Shown here: positions 11,212 through 20,600 of the stretch, one piece after another
Position numbering within the stretch: the first letter of the stretch is position 1
Layout of the letters: each line of letters starts with the position of its first letter
Source of the DNA: Cystobacter fuscus
GTDB lineage: Bacteria > Myxococcota > Myxococcia > Myxococcales > Myxococcaceae
DNA: 64,000 nucleotides
NCBI RefSeq assembly: GCF_002305875.1
Contig: NZ_CP022098.1
Location: 1,612,001-1,676,000, forward strand
Direction: 5' to 3'
Translations under genes and position numbers: made by a program
The notes under the pieces: generated by a model
The model's input: the letters and a program-made list of their open reading frames with translations, nothing else
What the model was told of the DNA's origin: nothing
The model's database searches: none

Positions 11212-11781
11212 TCAGGGCGAGGAGGGCAGGCTGCCGCGCAGCATGAAGAAGATGACCACGCCCGTCACGGACACGTAGAGCCAGATGGGCGCCAGCCACC
11301 GCGTCACCTTGCGGTGCCGCTCGAAGGCGTTGCGCCACGCGAAGTAGAAGGCCAGCAGCGCGCCCGGCACCACGGCGGTGGACAGCAGCACGTGGCTGGC
11401 CAGGATGAGCAGGTACACCACCTTGAGCGCGCCGCCGCCCGCGTAGCGCGTGTCCCCGTGCACGTAGTGGTAGGCCAGGTAGCACACCAGGAAGAGCGAC
11501 GAGGACGCGAAGGCAGATACCATGAGGTACTGGTGCGCGCGCCGGGCCTTCTGGCGGATGGCCACCCAGCCCGCGGTGAGGAACACCGCCGCCAGCGCGT
11601 TGAGGCTCGCGTTCACCGCGGGCAGGAAGCGCAAGTCCACCCCTCCCACCGCGCCTCCCCTGCGGATGAGCAGCAGCCAGGCCAGGAACGCGAGCGCCGC
11701 GGTGGAGACCACCGCGGTGAAGATGTAGAAGGGACGATCGTTCTCCCCCCGGGACAGGGGGGCACCGGCGGCGTTGGACAT
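11212..11781 (-). CDS. DUF420 membrane protein (CtaM-like)
   Basis: A 189-residue inner-membrane protein with five predicted helices and the DUF420 pattern: polar/histidine residues HQYL, YLAYHYVHGD and SHVLLS inside or beside helices. Family members related to CtaM assist assembly of heme-copper terminal oxidases in Gram-positive bacteria, and in myxobacteria DUF420 genes usually accompany oxidase or copper genes. No oxidase genes are adjacent here. The gene converges on the phytochrome operon and is divergent from the cytochrome/DUF1501 cluster, about 155 bp away. Family assignment is firm; a role in respiratory oxidase maturation is inference. Confidence 0.82.
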   Translation of the reverse strand: MSNAAGAPLSRGENDRPFYIFTAVVSTAALAFLAWLLLIRRGGAVGGVDLRFLPAVNASLNALAAVFLTAGWVAIRQKARRAHQYLMVSAFASSSLFLVCYLAYHYVHGDTRYAGGGALKVVYLLILASHVLLSTAVVPGALLAFYFAWRNAFERHRKVTRWLAPIWLYVSVTGVVIFFMLRGSLPSSP

Positions 11782-11936
11782 GGGCCCGTCTTTTGACCCG
11801 GCCGCGCCCTCGATGCAACCGAACCGTGGGGACGTGATTTTCCCGCCTAATGAGAAAGGCCCCTATTCATTGGTTTGAATTCATGCCATAACGCGCGACT
11901 GCGGTTTCCCCCCACCCGCAGTCCCAGGAGGTGCCC

Positions 11937-13991
11937 GTGCCCCTTGCACGCAGCGTCCTCGCCCTTATGGCCGCCGCACTGATTCTCGGGTCGACGCCCG
12001 TTCTGGCCGAGGATGGGCCTGTGTGCGCCCCGGTCACGAAGCTTCCCCTGGAGCGCTACCTGCGCCAACTGTCATTGGATCTGCTCGGCCGCCCGCCCAC
12101 CGTGGAGGAATACGCGGCGGTGCGGGCCAAGGGCGAGGTGTCGGTCGAGGACGTGCGCTCGATGATGAACTCGGAGGAGTTCTACAATCGCATGCGCGGC
12201 TATCACCGCGCGCTGCTCTGGAGCAACGTCAACGGCAGCGTCAATAACAACACCAACTCGCGCCTGTTTGGCGCGGGGAGCGCGACGGACGCCCTGTCCA
12301 TGCGCGGCAACAGCAGTGTCCCGTTGCGCGGGGCCAATGGCATTGGCTGTGACAGCTACATTCCCCAGGACTCGTGCGCCACCGCCCCCCGGCAGGATCC
12401 TCACGCCGAGCCCACCACGACCAAGGCCTGCTACGACGCGCGGGGCGTGCCGCTGCCGGTGAGCTGGGACTACGACACCACCTCCTATTACCAGTGCAGC
12501 CGGTTGGATCTGGTGCCCAACGCCGACCCCACCAAGGAGCCCGTTCCCGATCCGGCCATCAACTCGTGCGAGGCGGCGACGAAGAAGACGGTGGGGGACC
12601 GTCTGGATCCCAAGTACATGTACTTCTGCGACATGAGGCGGGTGGGCACCGCGCTGGTGCCGCACCTGTGCAAGCCGCACCCGACCAAGGCGTCCACGTC
12701 CGCGCTCACCGCGGAGGAGACGGACGCCTCGGGCAAGGTGGTGGCCTTCACGCATCCCAATCCGTCCAGCACCACCACGCTCACGCGGCTGGACCGGTGC
12801 ACGCTGACGATGAGTCCGCGCAACGGCGTGGAGGGCACCTACGTCCCGCAGCGCGGGTGCTTCCAGCGCGAGGGGTACGTGACGCGGCCCGCGCCCTTCT
12901 GGAACATCGGTGGGCCGGAGGTGCGCATCTGCGCCATCGAGGCGCAGGAGCGCTCGGTCAACCCCTGGACGCTCGAGTCGTGCACCACGGCGCGCTTCAA
13001 TGGCGACCGCAGCTGTGGGTGTGGCGAGAAGATGCGCCGCTGCGAGGACTCGGCGACCTCCACCACGGCCGCCGTCACCCACGCCTCCCGCGTGTCGGCG
13101 ATCAACACCGAGCCCGAGCTCATCGCCGACGCGGTGGTGCGCAACGACGAGCCGTATTTCAACCTCCTCACCACGCGCCGCTCCTTCGTGAATGGCCCCC
13201 TGTCCGAGCTGTATCGGGATCCCCAGCAGGGCGTGGGGGTCTTCTCCCTGTCCTCGCCCGCCCCCGCCGAGTCGATGCCGGTGTTGCCGTTCGCGGACGC
13301 GAACACGTGGCGCGAGTACGTGCGCGGCTCCCAGCACTCGGGCGTGCTCACCACGCCGGCCTGGCTCTACCGCTTCCCCACCCAGCGCGCGCGCGTCAAC
13401 CACTTCTACTCGGCCTTCCTGTGCAAGACGTTCGTGCCGTCCAACAACCGCCCGCCCGCGGCCGAGGACGCGTGCAACCGCGACAACAACCTCGCCACGC
13501 GCTGCGCCTGCAAGGACTGCCACGCCACCATCGAGCCCACGGGCGCGCACTGGGGCCGCTTCGCCGAGCGCGCCGCACTCTACCTGGAGCCCTCGCGCTT
13601 TCCCCGCTTCGATCCCAAGTGCTACGACTGCGCCATCGCGGGCAACACGTCCTGCAACGGCGAGTGCTCCCAGTACGTGATGCAGGCCTATGACGAGGAG
13701 GGCGCGCGCGCGCTCGGCACGCTCACCTCGTACCTCTACCGCAACGCCGCCGAGGAGCAGAACATCGAGGGCGGGCCCCAGATGCTCGTGCAGCGCCTCA
13801 TGCAGGGCGGGGACCTGGAGCGCTGCGCGGTGCGGCGCATCTGGCAGGAGTTCCTCGGCCGCCCCATGTCGGCGCAGGAGCAGGCGCTCTATCTCGAGCA
13901 GTTCTCCACGGACTTCGCCGCCAACAACCACAGTCTCAAGGGTCTCATCGAGCGTCTGCTGTTGTCCGACGCCTACCGGAGGATCGACTGA
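11937..13991 (+). CDS. Secreted cysteine-rich protein with cytochrome c site (DUF1549-like)
   Basis: About 684 residues with a Sec signal peptide ending near AEDGPVC. The N-terminal part has LSLDLLGRPPT, and the C-terminal part repeats a related FLGRPMS/SDAYRR pattern; both occur in planctomycete-type DUF1549/DUF1592 proteins. A CKDCH motif at residues 525-529 is a probable covalent heme c site. Many other cysteines suggest disulfides in the periplasm or outside. GTG 11937 is chosen over GTG 11931 because AGGAGG lies 5 nt before it and overlaps the latter. It opens a five-gene plus-strand cluster and overlaps the next gene by 1 nt. The function is unknown; electron transfer or redox attachment is suggested by the heme site. 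Confidence 0.75.
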   Translation: MPLARSVLALMAAALILGSTPVLAEDGPVCAPVTKLPLERYLRQLSLDLLGRPPTVEEYAAVRAKGEVSVEDVRSMMNSEEFYNRMRGYHRALLWSNVNGSVNNNTNSRLFGAGSATDALSMRGNSSVPLRGANGIGCDSYIPQDSCATAPRQDPHAEPTTTKACYDARGVPLPVSWDYDTTSYYQCSRLDLVPNADPTKEPVPDPAINSCEAATKKTVGDRLDPKYMYFCDMRRVGTALVPHLCKPHPTKASTSALTAEETDASGKVVAFTHPNPSSTTTLTRLDRCTLTMSPRNGVEGTYVPQRGCFQREGYVTRPAPFWNIGGPEVRICAIEAQERSVNPWTLESCTTARFNGDRSCGCGEKMRRCEDSATSTTAAVTHASRVSAINTEPELIADAVVRNDEPYFNLLTTRRSFVNGPLSELYRDPQQGVGVFSLSSPAPAESMPVLPFADANTWREYVRGSQHSGVLTTPAWLYRFPTQRARVNHFYSAFLCKTFVPSNNRPPAAEDACNRDNNLATRCACKDCHATIEPTGAHWGRFAERAALYLEPSRFPRFDPKCYDCAIAGNTSCNGECSQYVMQAYDEEGARALGTLTSYLYRNAAEEQNIEGGPQMLVQRLMQGGDLERCAVRRIWQEFLGRPMSAQEQALYLEQFSTDFAANNHSLKGLIERLLLSDAYRRID

Positions 13992-14659
13992 TGCGCCGCC
14001 TGCTCCTGCTCGCGCTCGTCGCGCTCGGCACCGCCGCGTGTGACCAGAGCGGTTCCTCTGGCACGCTCACCCCCGTGGACGTCCAGCAACCCCCCGACGA
14101 CGACCTCCACGGCAATGGGGGCGTGGTTCCCCTGCCGGATCCGGAGCAGCAGGACGGCCGCGTGGGCCGCTCCGCGCGCCGCCTCACCGTGGATCAGCTC
14201 GGCGCCTCCATCCAGACGGCGCTGGGTCAGCCCTGGTCGAAGCTCAGCAGCCGGGCGGCGTCGCTGGGCCGCGCGGACTACGCGCTCGTCAACGCGGAGA
14301 GCACCGAGGCCAACCTCGTGTTCGCCAAGTTCCTCGACGACGGGGCGCGCGAGGTGTGCGTGGCCCGGGCGAGCGCGGACCTGAAGCTGACGGTGGCGAA
14401 GGATCGGGTACTCGCCCGCACGCTGCCCGAGGGCACCGTGGGCGACCTGCGCAAGCTCACCGACGCCCAGGTGCGCGAGCTGCTCGTGTACCTGTCCACC
14501 CGCTTCTGGGGCTCGCCGTTGCATGACGAGGAGCTGACGCGCTGGGCGGGCTTGTTCACCCAGGCGGCCATTCGCGCCGAGACGATCAAGAAGCGGGATC
14601 AGGCCATCGCGGTCCTGTGCATCGCGATGATGACCGACTCCCGCTTCCTCACCTACTGA
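13991..14659 (+). CDS. Hypothetical lipoprotein of the DUF1501 cluster
   Basis: A 222-residue predicted lipoprotein with lipobox GTAAC (cysteine 17), a proline/aspartate-rich linker to about residue 55, then a helical domain. The domain begins RRLTVDQLGASIQ and ends with a stretch resembling the C-terminal halves of exported DUF1592-like proteins found next to DUF1501 genes. There is no heme motif. The TGATG junction with the upstream cytochrome-type gene (1-nt overlap) indicates coupled translation, and the DUF1501 gene follows after 21 nt. The product probably works with these two in the periplasm or outer membrane. No enzymatic motif is recognised. Confidence 0.75.
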   Translation: MRRLLLLALVALGTAACDQSGSSGTLTPVDVQQPPDDDLHGNGGVVPLPDPEQQDGRVGRSARRLTVDQLGASIQTALGQPWSKLSSRAASLGRADYALVNAESTEANLVFAKFLDDGAREVCVARASADLKLTVAKDRVLARTLPEGTVGDLRKLTDAQVRELLVYLSTRFWGSPLHDEELTRWAGLFTQAAIRAETIKKRDQAIAVLCIAMMTDSRFLTY

Positions 14660-14680
14660 CCGCTCCGGGGAGATGCACCC

Positions 14681-16072
14681 ATGAAGAAGAACCACGACAT
14701 GTCCGCCGGACGCCGCAGCTTCCTCAAGGCCGCCGCGGGCTTCATGGGCACCACCCTGTTCGGGAGCGTGCCCTTCCGCGCCTTCGCGCAGAGCACCGCG
14801 CTCAAGCCCTCCGAGCGTTGCTTCGTCTTCGTCTACTTCGATGGCGGGTGGGACCAGTTGCTCGCCTTCGATCCGAGGGATCCCGACGTCTTCACTCCGG
14901 ACCGGGTGTCCCAGACGCGCATCCAGCCGGGCTACAGCTTCACCGATCCGAGCATCCCCACCCGGCCCATCGTGCCGGACAAGCGCGCGGGCGCGGCCCT
15001 CTCCAACATCACCTTCGGTCCGGCGGTGAGCACCCTGGCGGACCACTACGATCTCATGACGGTGGTGCGGGGCATCAACATGACCACGCTCGCGCATGAG
15101 GAGGGCAGGCGCTACTTCATCACCGGCAAGCGTCCCATTGGTGCCTCGGCGCGGGGCTCGTCCACGGCCACCGAGGTGGTGGGGCAGATGGCGCCTCCGG
15201 TGCCCATCCCCTCCATCGCCTACAACGTGGAGACGTACAACGATCGCTACCCGGGCGCCGCCAACGCGCTCAAGGTGAGCAAGTCGAGCGATCTGCTGCT
15301 CGCGCTCGCGCCCAGCCCCACCCAGCTCGACAGCGAGCTGGAGAAGCAGCTCGTGGACTTCAGCGGCCAGCCCATCTCCTGCGAGGCGGCCGCCTATGGC
15401 GCTGGTGGAGTGGGCTCCATGTACTCGTCCAGCCGCGGCCAGATGCGGCAGGTCATCTCCAGCCGCCTGGACAACGCGTTCCGCTTCGAACAGAACACCG
15501 ATGAGGCCAAGGCGGTGCGGGCCGCCTATGGCCTGGGCGAGAGTGGTCCGTACGACGACGCGGCGGGGCGTGCGGCGCTGGTGGCCACGGCGCTCAAGAA
15601 GGGCATCAGCCAGTGCGTGTCCATCAACCTGGCCGGAGGGCTGGACACCCACTTCGGCTCGCAGACGACGCATGCGCTCAATCTGCGCAAGGGTTTCGAA
15701 TCGCTCGCCATGCTGGTGAAGGACCTGCGCGCCACCCCGCACTGGGCCGGGGGCAACTTCATGGACCACACCACCATCCTGGTCTACTCGGAGTTCGCCC
15801 GCACGCCGCTGATGAACGCCGCGTCTGGCCGCGACCACCACCTCACCAACAGCTGTCTGATGATGGGCGCGGGGCTCAAGCACAACACGGTGTTCGGGCG
15901 CAGCGGTGACATCGCCATGGCACCGGCCGTGGTGAACCTGGGCACGGGTGAGTCCGATCCCATCAACGGCCAGAACATCCTTCCCGATCACATCATCGCG
16001 ACGGTGCTGGCGTCCGCTGGGCTGGACTACAGCATCACGCGTGTCGAGCCCCTGCGGTCCTTGTTGGCGTGA
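14681..16072 (+). CDS. DUF1501 protein, Tat-exported
   Basis: A 463-residue DUF1501 protein. The N-terminus has a twin-arginine signal, GRRSFLKAA, followed by a hydrophobic run ending FRAFAQ, so it should be exported folded, probably with a bound cofactor or metal. The body shows the alkaline-phosphatase/sulfatase-like fold signs of this family: FVYFDGGWDQ near the start, a central GGLDTHFGSQ segment and HTTILVYSEFARTP with the later histidine pair DHHLTN. The biochemical activity of DUF1501 is not established. ATG 14681 has GGGGAGATG about 10 nt upstream. It is the third gene of a five-gene cluster with two heme-c-motif proteins, so it may act on a polymer in a redox-linked assembly; that is inference. 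Confidence 0.86.
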   Translation: MKKNHDMSAGRRSFLKAAAGFMGTTLFGSVPFRAFAQSTALKPSERCFVFVYFDGGWDQLLAFDPRDPDVFTPDRVSQTRIQPGYSFTDPSIPTRPIVPDKRAGAALSNITFGPAVSTLADHYDLMTVVRGINMTTLAHEEGRRYFITGKRPIGASARGSSTATEVVGQMAPPVPIPSIAYNVETYNDRYPGAANALKVSKSSDLLLALAPSPTQLDSELEKQLVDFSGQPISCEAAAYGAGGVGSMYSSSRGQMRQVISSRLDNAFRFEQNTDEAKAVRAAYGLGESGPYDDAAGRAALVATALKKGISQCVSINLAGGLDTHFGSQTTHALNLRKGFESLAMLVKDLRATPHWAGGNFMDHTTILVYSEFARTPLMNAASGRDHHLTNSCLMMGAGLKHNTVFGRSGDIAMAPAVVNLGTGESDPINGQNILPDHIIATVLASAGLDYSITRVEPLRSLLA

Positions 16073-16076
16073 CGTG

Positions 16077-17627
16077 ATGAAGACCCGAGCCTCGAACTTC
16101 GAGTGCCGTGCGCCCTGGCGGTCGTGGGGCTGGCGGTGGGTGTGTCTGGTGGGGATGGGGCTGTGGGGGTGTGGCCCGTCCGTCGCGGTGGATCGTCCGA
16201 GCCCCGTGCCCTTCCAGCCCATGCTGGTGAAGGCGCAGGCGGACGTGGCGGCGGCGCCGGGCTTCGCGGACCAGACGGGGGGCGGCATCTTCGCGACGGC
16301 CTCGGGCGAGGCCATCCGCCTGCGACTGGACGGGACGCGGGGCGCGCTGGAGAACCATCCGGGCAACCGGGTGGCCCCGGGGCGGGTGCACGCGGCCTTC
16401 CGGATGGGGACGAACTCGGCGCTGGTGGAGGCGGCCAATGGCCTCTTCCTGGCCCAGGCGGGCTGGCTCATCGCGCCGCCCTGGCGCGAGCTGCTCGGCC
16501 CGGGGCTCAAGGCCACCGCGTCGACGAGCGAGGGCGTGGCGTGGCTCGCGCACGAGTCGGGCCTGTACCGGCTGCGCGACGGTCAGCTCGCGGCGCTCAA
16601 GGTGGAGGGGCAGACGCTGGATGGCATCACCTCGATGGTGGCGGCCCCGGCGGACAAGGTGGCCTCGGCGCTGTGGCTGCTGCGCGACGGTGAGCTGCGC
16701 GTCGCGGTGCAGACGGCGCTGGACGCGTGGCAGGTGCGTCCCGCCACGGTGCCGCTCCAGGACGGCGAGCGCGTGGTGGCGCTGGTGGGCCTGGGGGCCT
16801 CGGAGAAGGGCGGGGCGGAGGCGTGGGTGATGACGTCCGAGCGGCTGCTGCGGCACACGGCGCGGGGCTGGCGCGCGGTGTTGCTGGAGCGGCCGCCCAC
16901 CCAGGTGCTGGCCGCGGGCCGCTTCGTCTGGGTGAAGTCGGGCGACGCGCTGCTGTCCTATGACGCGGACGCGGACACGTGGGGCAGCGCCGCCAACGTG
17001 GACACCCGCGAGTTCCGCTTCCTGGCGGCCGATGAGAGCGGCTGCGCGTGGGTGCAGCTGGGCGCGGACACGCTGGCGCTCAGCTGGGGTCCGGTTCCCC
17101 GGGTGATTGGCCTGTACGAGGGCATGACGGTGGTGCAGGACACGCTGGTGGTGAGCGCGCGCGTGGCCCCGGGCGCGACGCCGCCCGAGCGCCTGTCCTT
17201 CGCGGTGGGGGGCGCGGAGGTGACCGTGGAGGGGCCGGCGTACAGCCTCGGGGGCGTGGAGGCGGACGGAACGCCCCGCTCCTACTCCTTCGCGGGCCTG
17301 GAGGCGGGCCTGCACACGCTGAGCGCCATGGCCACCTACGCGGATGGCACCCGGGCCCGGCGCTCGGTGGCCTTCTCCTACGAGCCGCTGAGCACGGTGG
17401 TGCTCGGCTGGGACAAGGACATCCGTCCCATCCACGTGGCTCGCTGCGCCAGGTGCCATGAGTCGACGGGGCCGGGTCGGTCGCTGTCCACGTACGAGCT
17501 GTGGAAGGAGAACTCCTCCCTCATCATCGCGGCGGTGCGTGAGCAGCGCATGCCCGCGGACGGTCCGTTGGATCCGCAGCTCATCACCCTCATCCAGCGC
17601 TGGGCCGCTACCGGCGCCAACCCCTGA
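16077..17627 (+). CDS. Lipoprotein with beta-propeller-like body and C-terminal cytochrome c site
   Basis: 516 residues. A basic N-terminus and hydrophobic segment end in lipobox GLWGC (cysteine 32). Residues about 55-340 contain repeated short blocks of the type 'GLYRLRDGQL' and 'ERLLRHTARGW', suggesting a beta-propeller. An Ig-like segment (about 350-440) follows, then a C-terminal module with DIRPIHVARCARCH, where C457, C460 and H461 form a heme c site of the planctomycete-cytochrome type. ATG 16077 lies 4 nt after the DUF1501 stop; the open frame extends 43 codons upstream through that gene but the signal peptide fixes the start. It is the second heme-motif protein in the cluster, suggesting electron transfer at the cell surface. 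Confidence 0.75.
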   Translation: MKTRASNFECRAPWRSWGWRWVCLVGMGLWGCGPSVAVDRPSPVPFQPMLVKAQADVAAAPGFADQTGGGIFATASGEAIRLRLDGTRGALENHPGNRVAPGRVHAAFRMGTNSALVEAANGLFLAQAGWLIAPPWRELLGPGLKATASTSEGVAWLAHESGLYRLRDGQLAALKVEGQTLDGITSMVAAPADKVASALWLLRDGELRVAVQTALDAWQVRPATVPLQDGERVVALVGLGASEKGGAEAWVMTSERLLRHTARGWRAVLLERPPTQVLAAGRFVWVKSGDALLSYDADADTWGSAANVDTREFRFLAADESGCAWVQLGADTLALSWGPVPRVIGLYEGMTVVQDTLVVSARVAPGATPPERLSFAVGGAEVTVEGPAYSLGGVEADGTPRSYSFAGLEAGLHTLSAMATYADGTRARRSVAFSYEPLSTVVLGWDKDIRPIHVARCARCHESTGPGRSLSTYELWKENSSLIIAAVREQRMPADGPLDPQLITLIQRWAATGANP

Positions 17628-17638
17628 GCCGCTCCCCC

Positions 17639-20600
17639 ATGAATCGAGCCTTCCGCGCCTCGCTCGCGCTCGCGTTGCTGTTGTCTGCCTGCACGGATCC
17701 CGGCGAGGATCCGATGGATTCCTGCGCGGGCCTCGCGCCCCTGGCCCTCACCGCGGATAGCACCCAGGTGCGCGTGAACGTGGGCGTCAACCTCAAGGCC
17801 ACGGGTGGCAGCGGTTACTACTCCTACCGCCTCGAGCCGGGTGGCTCCTCGGGCCAGGTGAACGGCTCGCGCTTCGTCGCCGGCCCCACGCCCGGCACGG
17901 ACACCGTGGTGGTGGAGGACATGCGCTGCCCCGGCGACGCGCGGTTGCAGCTGTCCGTGGTGGCGGCCTTCGGCGTGGCGCCCACGCGGGCCACGCTCAA
18001 GCCGGGCACGAGCTTCCAGGTGGAGGTGACGGGCCTGTTGGGCTCGGCCGTCTTCTCGTTGGACGCGGGGCCCACGGGCAGCACCGTGTCGCCCACGGGT
18101 GTGTACACGGCCGGCCAGGGCGAGGGCGTGGACCTGGTGCGCGTGCGCGATGCCCGCTCGGGTGACGTGGCCCAGCTCCAGTTCCAGGTGCGCAAGGACG
18201 CGATGCTGCGGGGCAGCCCGGCGTTCCTGGGACTGCCGGCGGGTTCGTCCATTCCGCTGCGGGCGGAGGGGGGCACCGACCGGATGCTCTGGGCGAAGCT
18301 GTCGGGCCCGGGCCGGGTGGAGGGCGGGCGCTTCGTGAGCTCGCCGGAGGAGACGGGCACGGCACAGGTGCAGGCGACGGACGCGTTCACCGGCGAGAAG
18401 GCGACCCTGTCGGTGCACGTGATGACGGAGCTGACACGCGAGACGCAGGCGCACGGGTTGCTCTCGGACGTGGCCTCGGTGGTGACGGCGGACTTCGATG
18501 GGGATGGGGTGGAGGACGTGGCCGTGGGCCGGCGCGAGAGCGACCTGGGCAGACCGTCCGGGGGCGCGGTGTTCATCTTCAAGGGCAGCCTGTCGGGCCT
18601 GCCCGCGCAACCCACCTGGGTGCTCGTCGGTGAGACGAACTCGGCCCTCTTCGGCGACACGGTGCTCGCGGGGGACCTGGACAAGGATGGCCGGGCGGAG
18701 CTGGTGGTGTCCTCGCCGGGCGCGGACACCACCATCGCCGACTCCGGCGCGGTGTACCTGTACCGCTTCGGCGCGAATGGCCCGGAGCGCATCGGCAATC
18801 CCGTGACCAGCACGGGCCGCGGCTTCTTCGGCTCGGGCCTGGCGCTCGCGGACATGGATGGGGATGGGGACCTGGATCTGGTGGTGGGCTCGCCCACGGC
18901 GGACCTGGCACCCACGTCGTCGGTGTCCAGCCGCGGCATCGTGGACATCTTCCTGCTCACCCCGGGCCAGACGGTGCCGCAGCTGCCGGCCATCCGCCTG
19001 GGCGGCGCGGACCTGGGCAAGAACGGCACGCTCGAGCCGCGCAAGAGCACGGAGCTGGGCCGCGCGCTGGTGGTGGCGGACCTGAACGGGGACGGGCTGG
19101 GAGACCTGGCGGTGCTCAGCAGGGCGTCGCGCTTCAAAGCGGATGGCTCCTACGAGGACGCGATGCAGCAGACCGTGGCGGTGTTCTTCGCGCGCGGGGA
19201 CGGCGAGCGCGTCCGCTCCACGCCGGACCTGATCGTCCTGCCCTCCAACCTGGCGGATGAGCTCGAGGGGACGTGGCGGCTGGCGACGGTGCCGGGCGAG
19301 GGCTCCCGGCCTCCCTTGTTGATGGTGTTGGCGGACCGGGCGGACGCGCCGGACCTGCGCACCAGCGGTGGGTTGGGCACGATGACCGACGCGGGGGGCG
19401 CGCTGCTCTTCGACCTGAGCGCGTACAAGCCCCAGGGCGCGCCCACGACGACTCCCGTGCAGGTCAAGCGCGAGGCGGCCTTCGCCCGTCTGTATGGGGA
19501 CACGGCGGGCGGCGTCGCGGGGCGGAGCTGGGCGGTGATGGACGTGGATGGCAACCCCGGTCCGGAATTGCTGCTGGGCGAGCCCTACGTGTCCCCGAGC
19601 ACGCCGCTGCGCCTGGCGGGGAGGATCATCGTCCACCCCCTGGCGACCCTGACCAAGGGGGCGGTGCTCAACAAACCCCTCCTCGCCCTGCAGGGGCAGG
19701 CGAAGTCGGACATCCTGGGCGCGGGGCTCGCGGCGTGGTCGCTGCCCGGCACCTCGGCGCTGGTGGCCTTCGCGGGACGGGCCTCGGGTCCCGGGCTGGC
19801 CTTCACCGGCCGTGTGGATGCCTACTTCAAGGCGGGGGCCTCGCTCGCCGAGTGGACGCGCACGAGCGCCCTGGTGCCGGCGCGGCCGAGCAAGGAGCGC
19901 TATGGGGAGGGCGTGGCGGTGGCCAGGAGGGCCCAGGGTGGCGCGGTGGCGCTGATTGGCTCGCAGGGCTGGGGGGGCCCGGGGCCCAACGAGGATGGGA
20001 ACGACCTGAACGCCGGCCGCGCCTGGGTGCGCGACGCCACGCGGGCCACGCTCGTGGCGGAGGGGGCTTCCGCGCCGATCTGGCGCGGGCGCAACGTGGG
20101 CACGGATGTGGCCTTCACGGACTTCAACGGGGATGGGAGGGCGGACGCGGTGGTGGGGGCCAGCAACTTCACCCAGCCGGGCGCCAGCGTGCGCACCACG
20201 GAGATCGCCCCCTACTTCAAGGAGAACGCGGCGTGCGTGCCGGCGTCGAGTCTGGCGGGCGCGGGCGGGGTGCTGGTGTCACTCGGCCAGGAGGACGGGA
20301 GCTTCAAGCAGGCCTACTGGCTGTGGGCTCCGGGGTCCATCGCCGGCTGCACCGAAACAGGCTCCGCCTGTCAGCGCCGCGCCCTCGGGCGCTCGGTCCT
20401 GGGGGGCTTCGACTTCAATGGCGACGGCAAGCAGGACATCGGCGTGCTGCGCAACAACGGCTTCGAACTCTTCCTGGGCCGCGCTCCGGATGACGTTTCG
20501 TTGGCGAAGCTGTCCATGGGGTGCGATCCCGTCTACTCGTCGCCGTACTACGACCGGCAGACCTCGGTCCCGGCGGCGCTGGGCGACCTGGATGGTGACG

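Noticed and set aside
12072-13931. 619-codon minus-strand frame
   Set aside because: Antisense shadow of the cysteine-rich heme-motif protein gene.
17378-19636. 752-codon minus-strand frame opposite the FG-GAP gene
   Set aside because: Histidine/arginine-rich antisense shadow; the plus strand carries repeated calcium-loop motifs.
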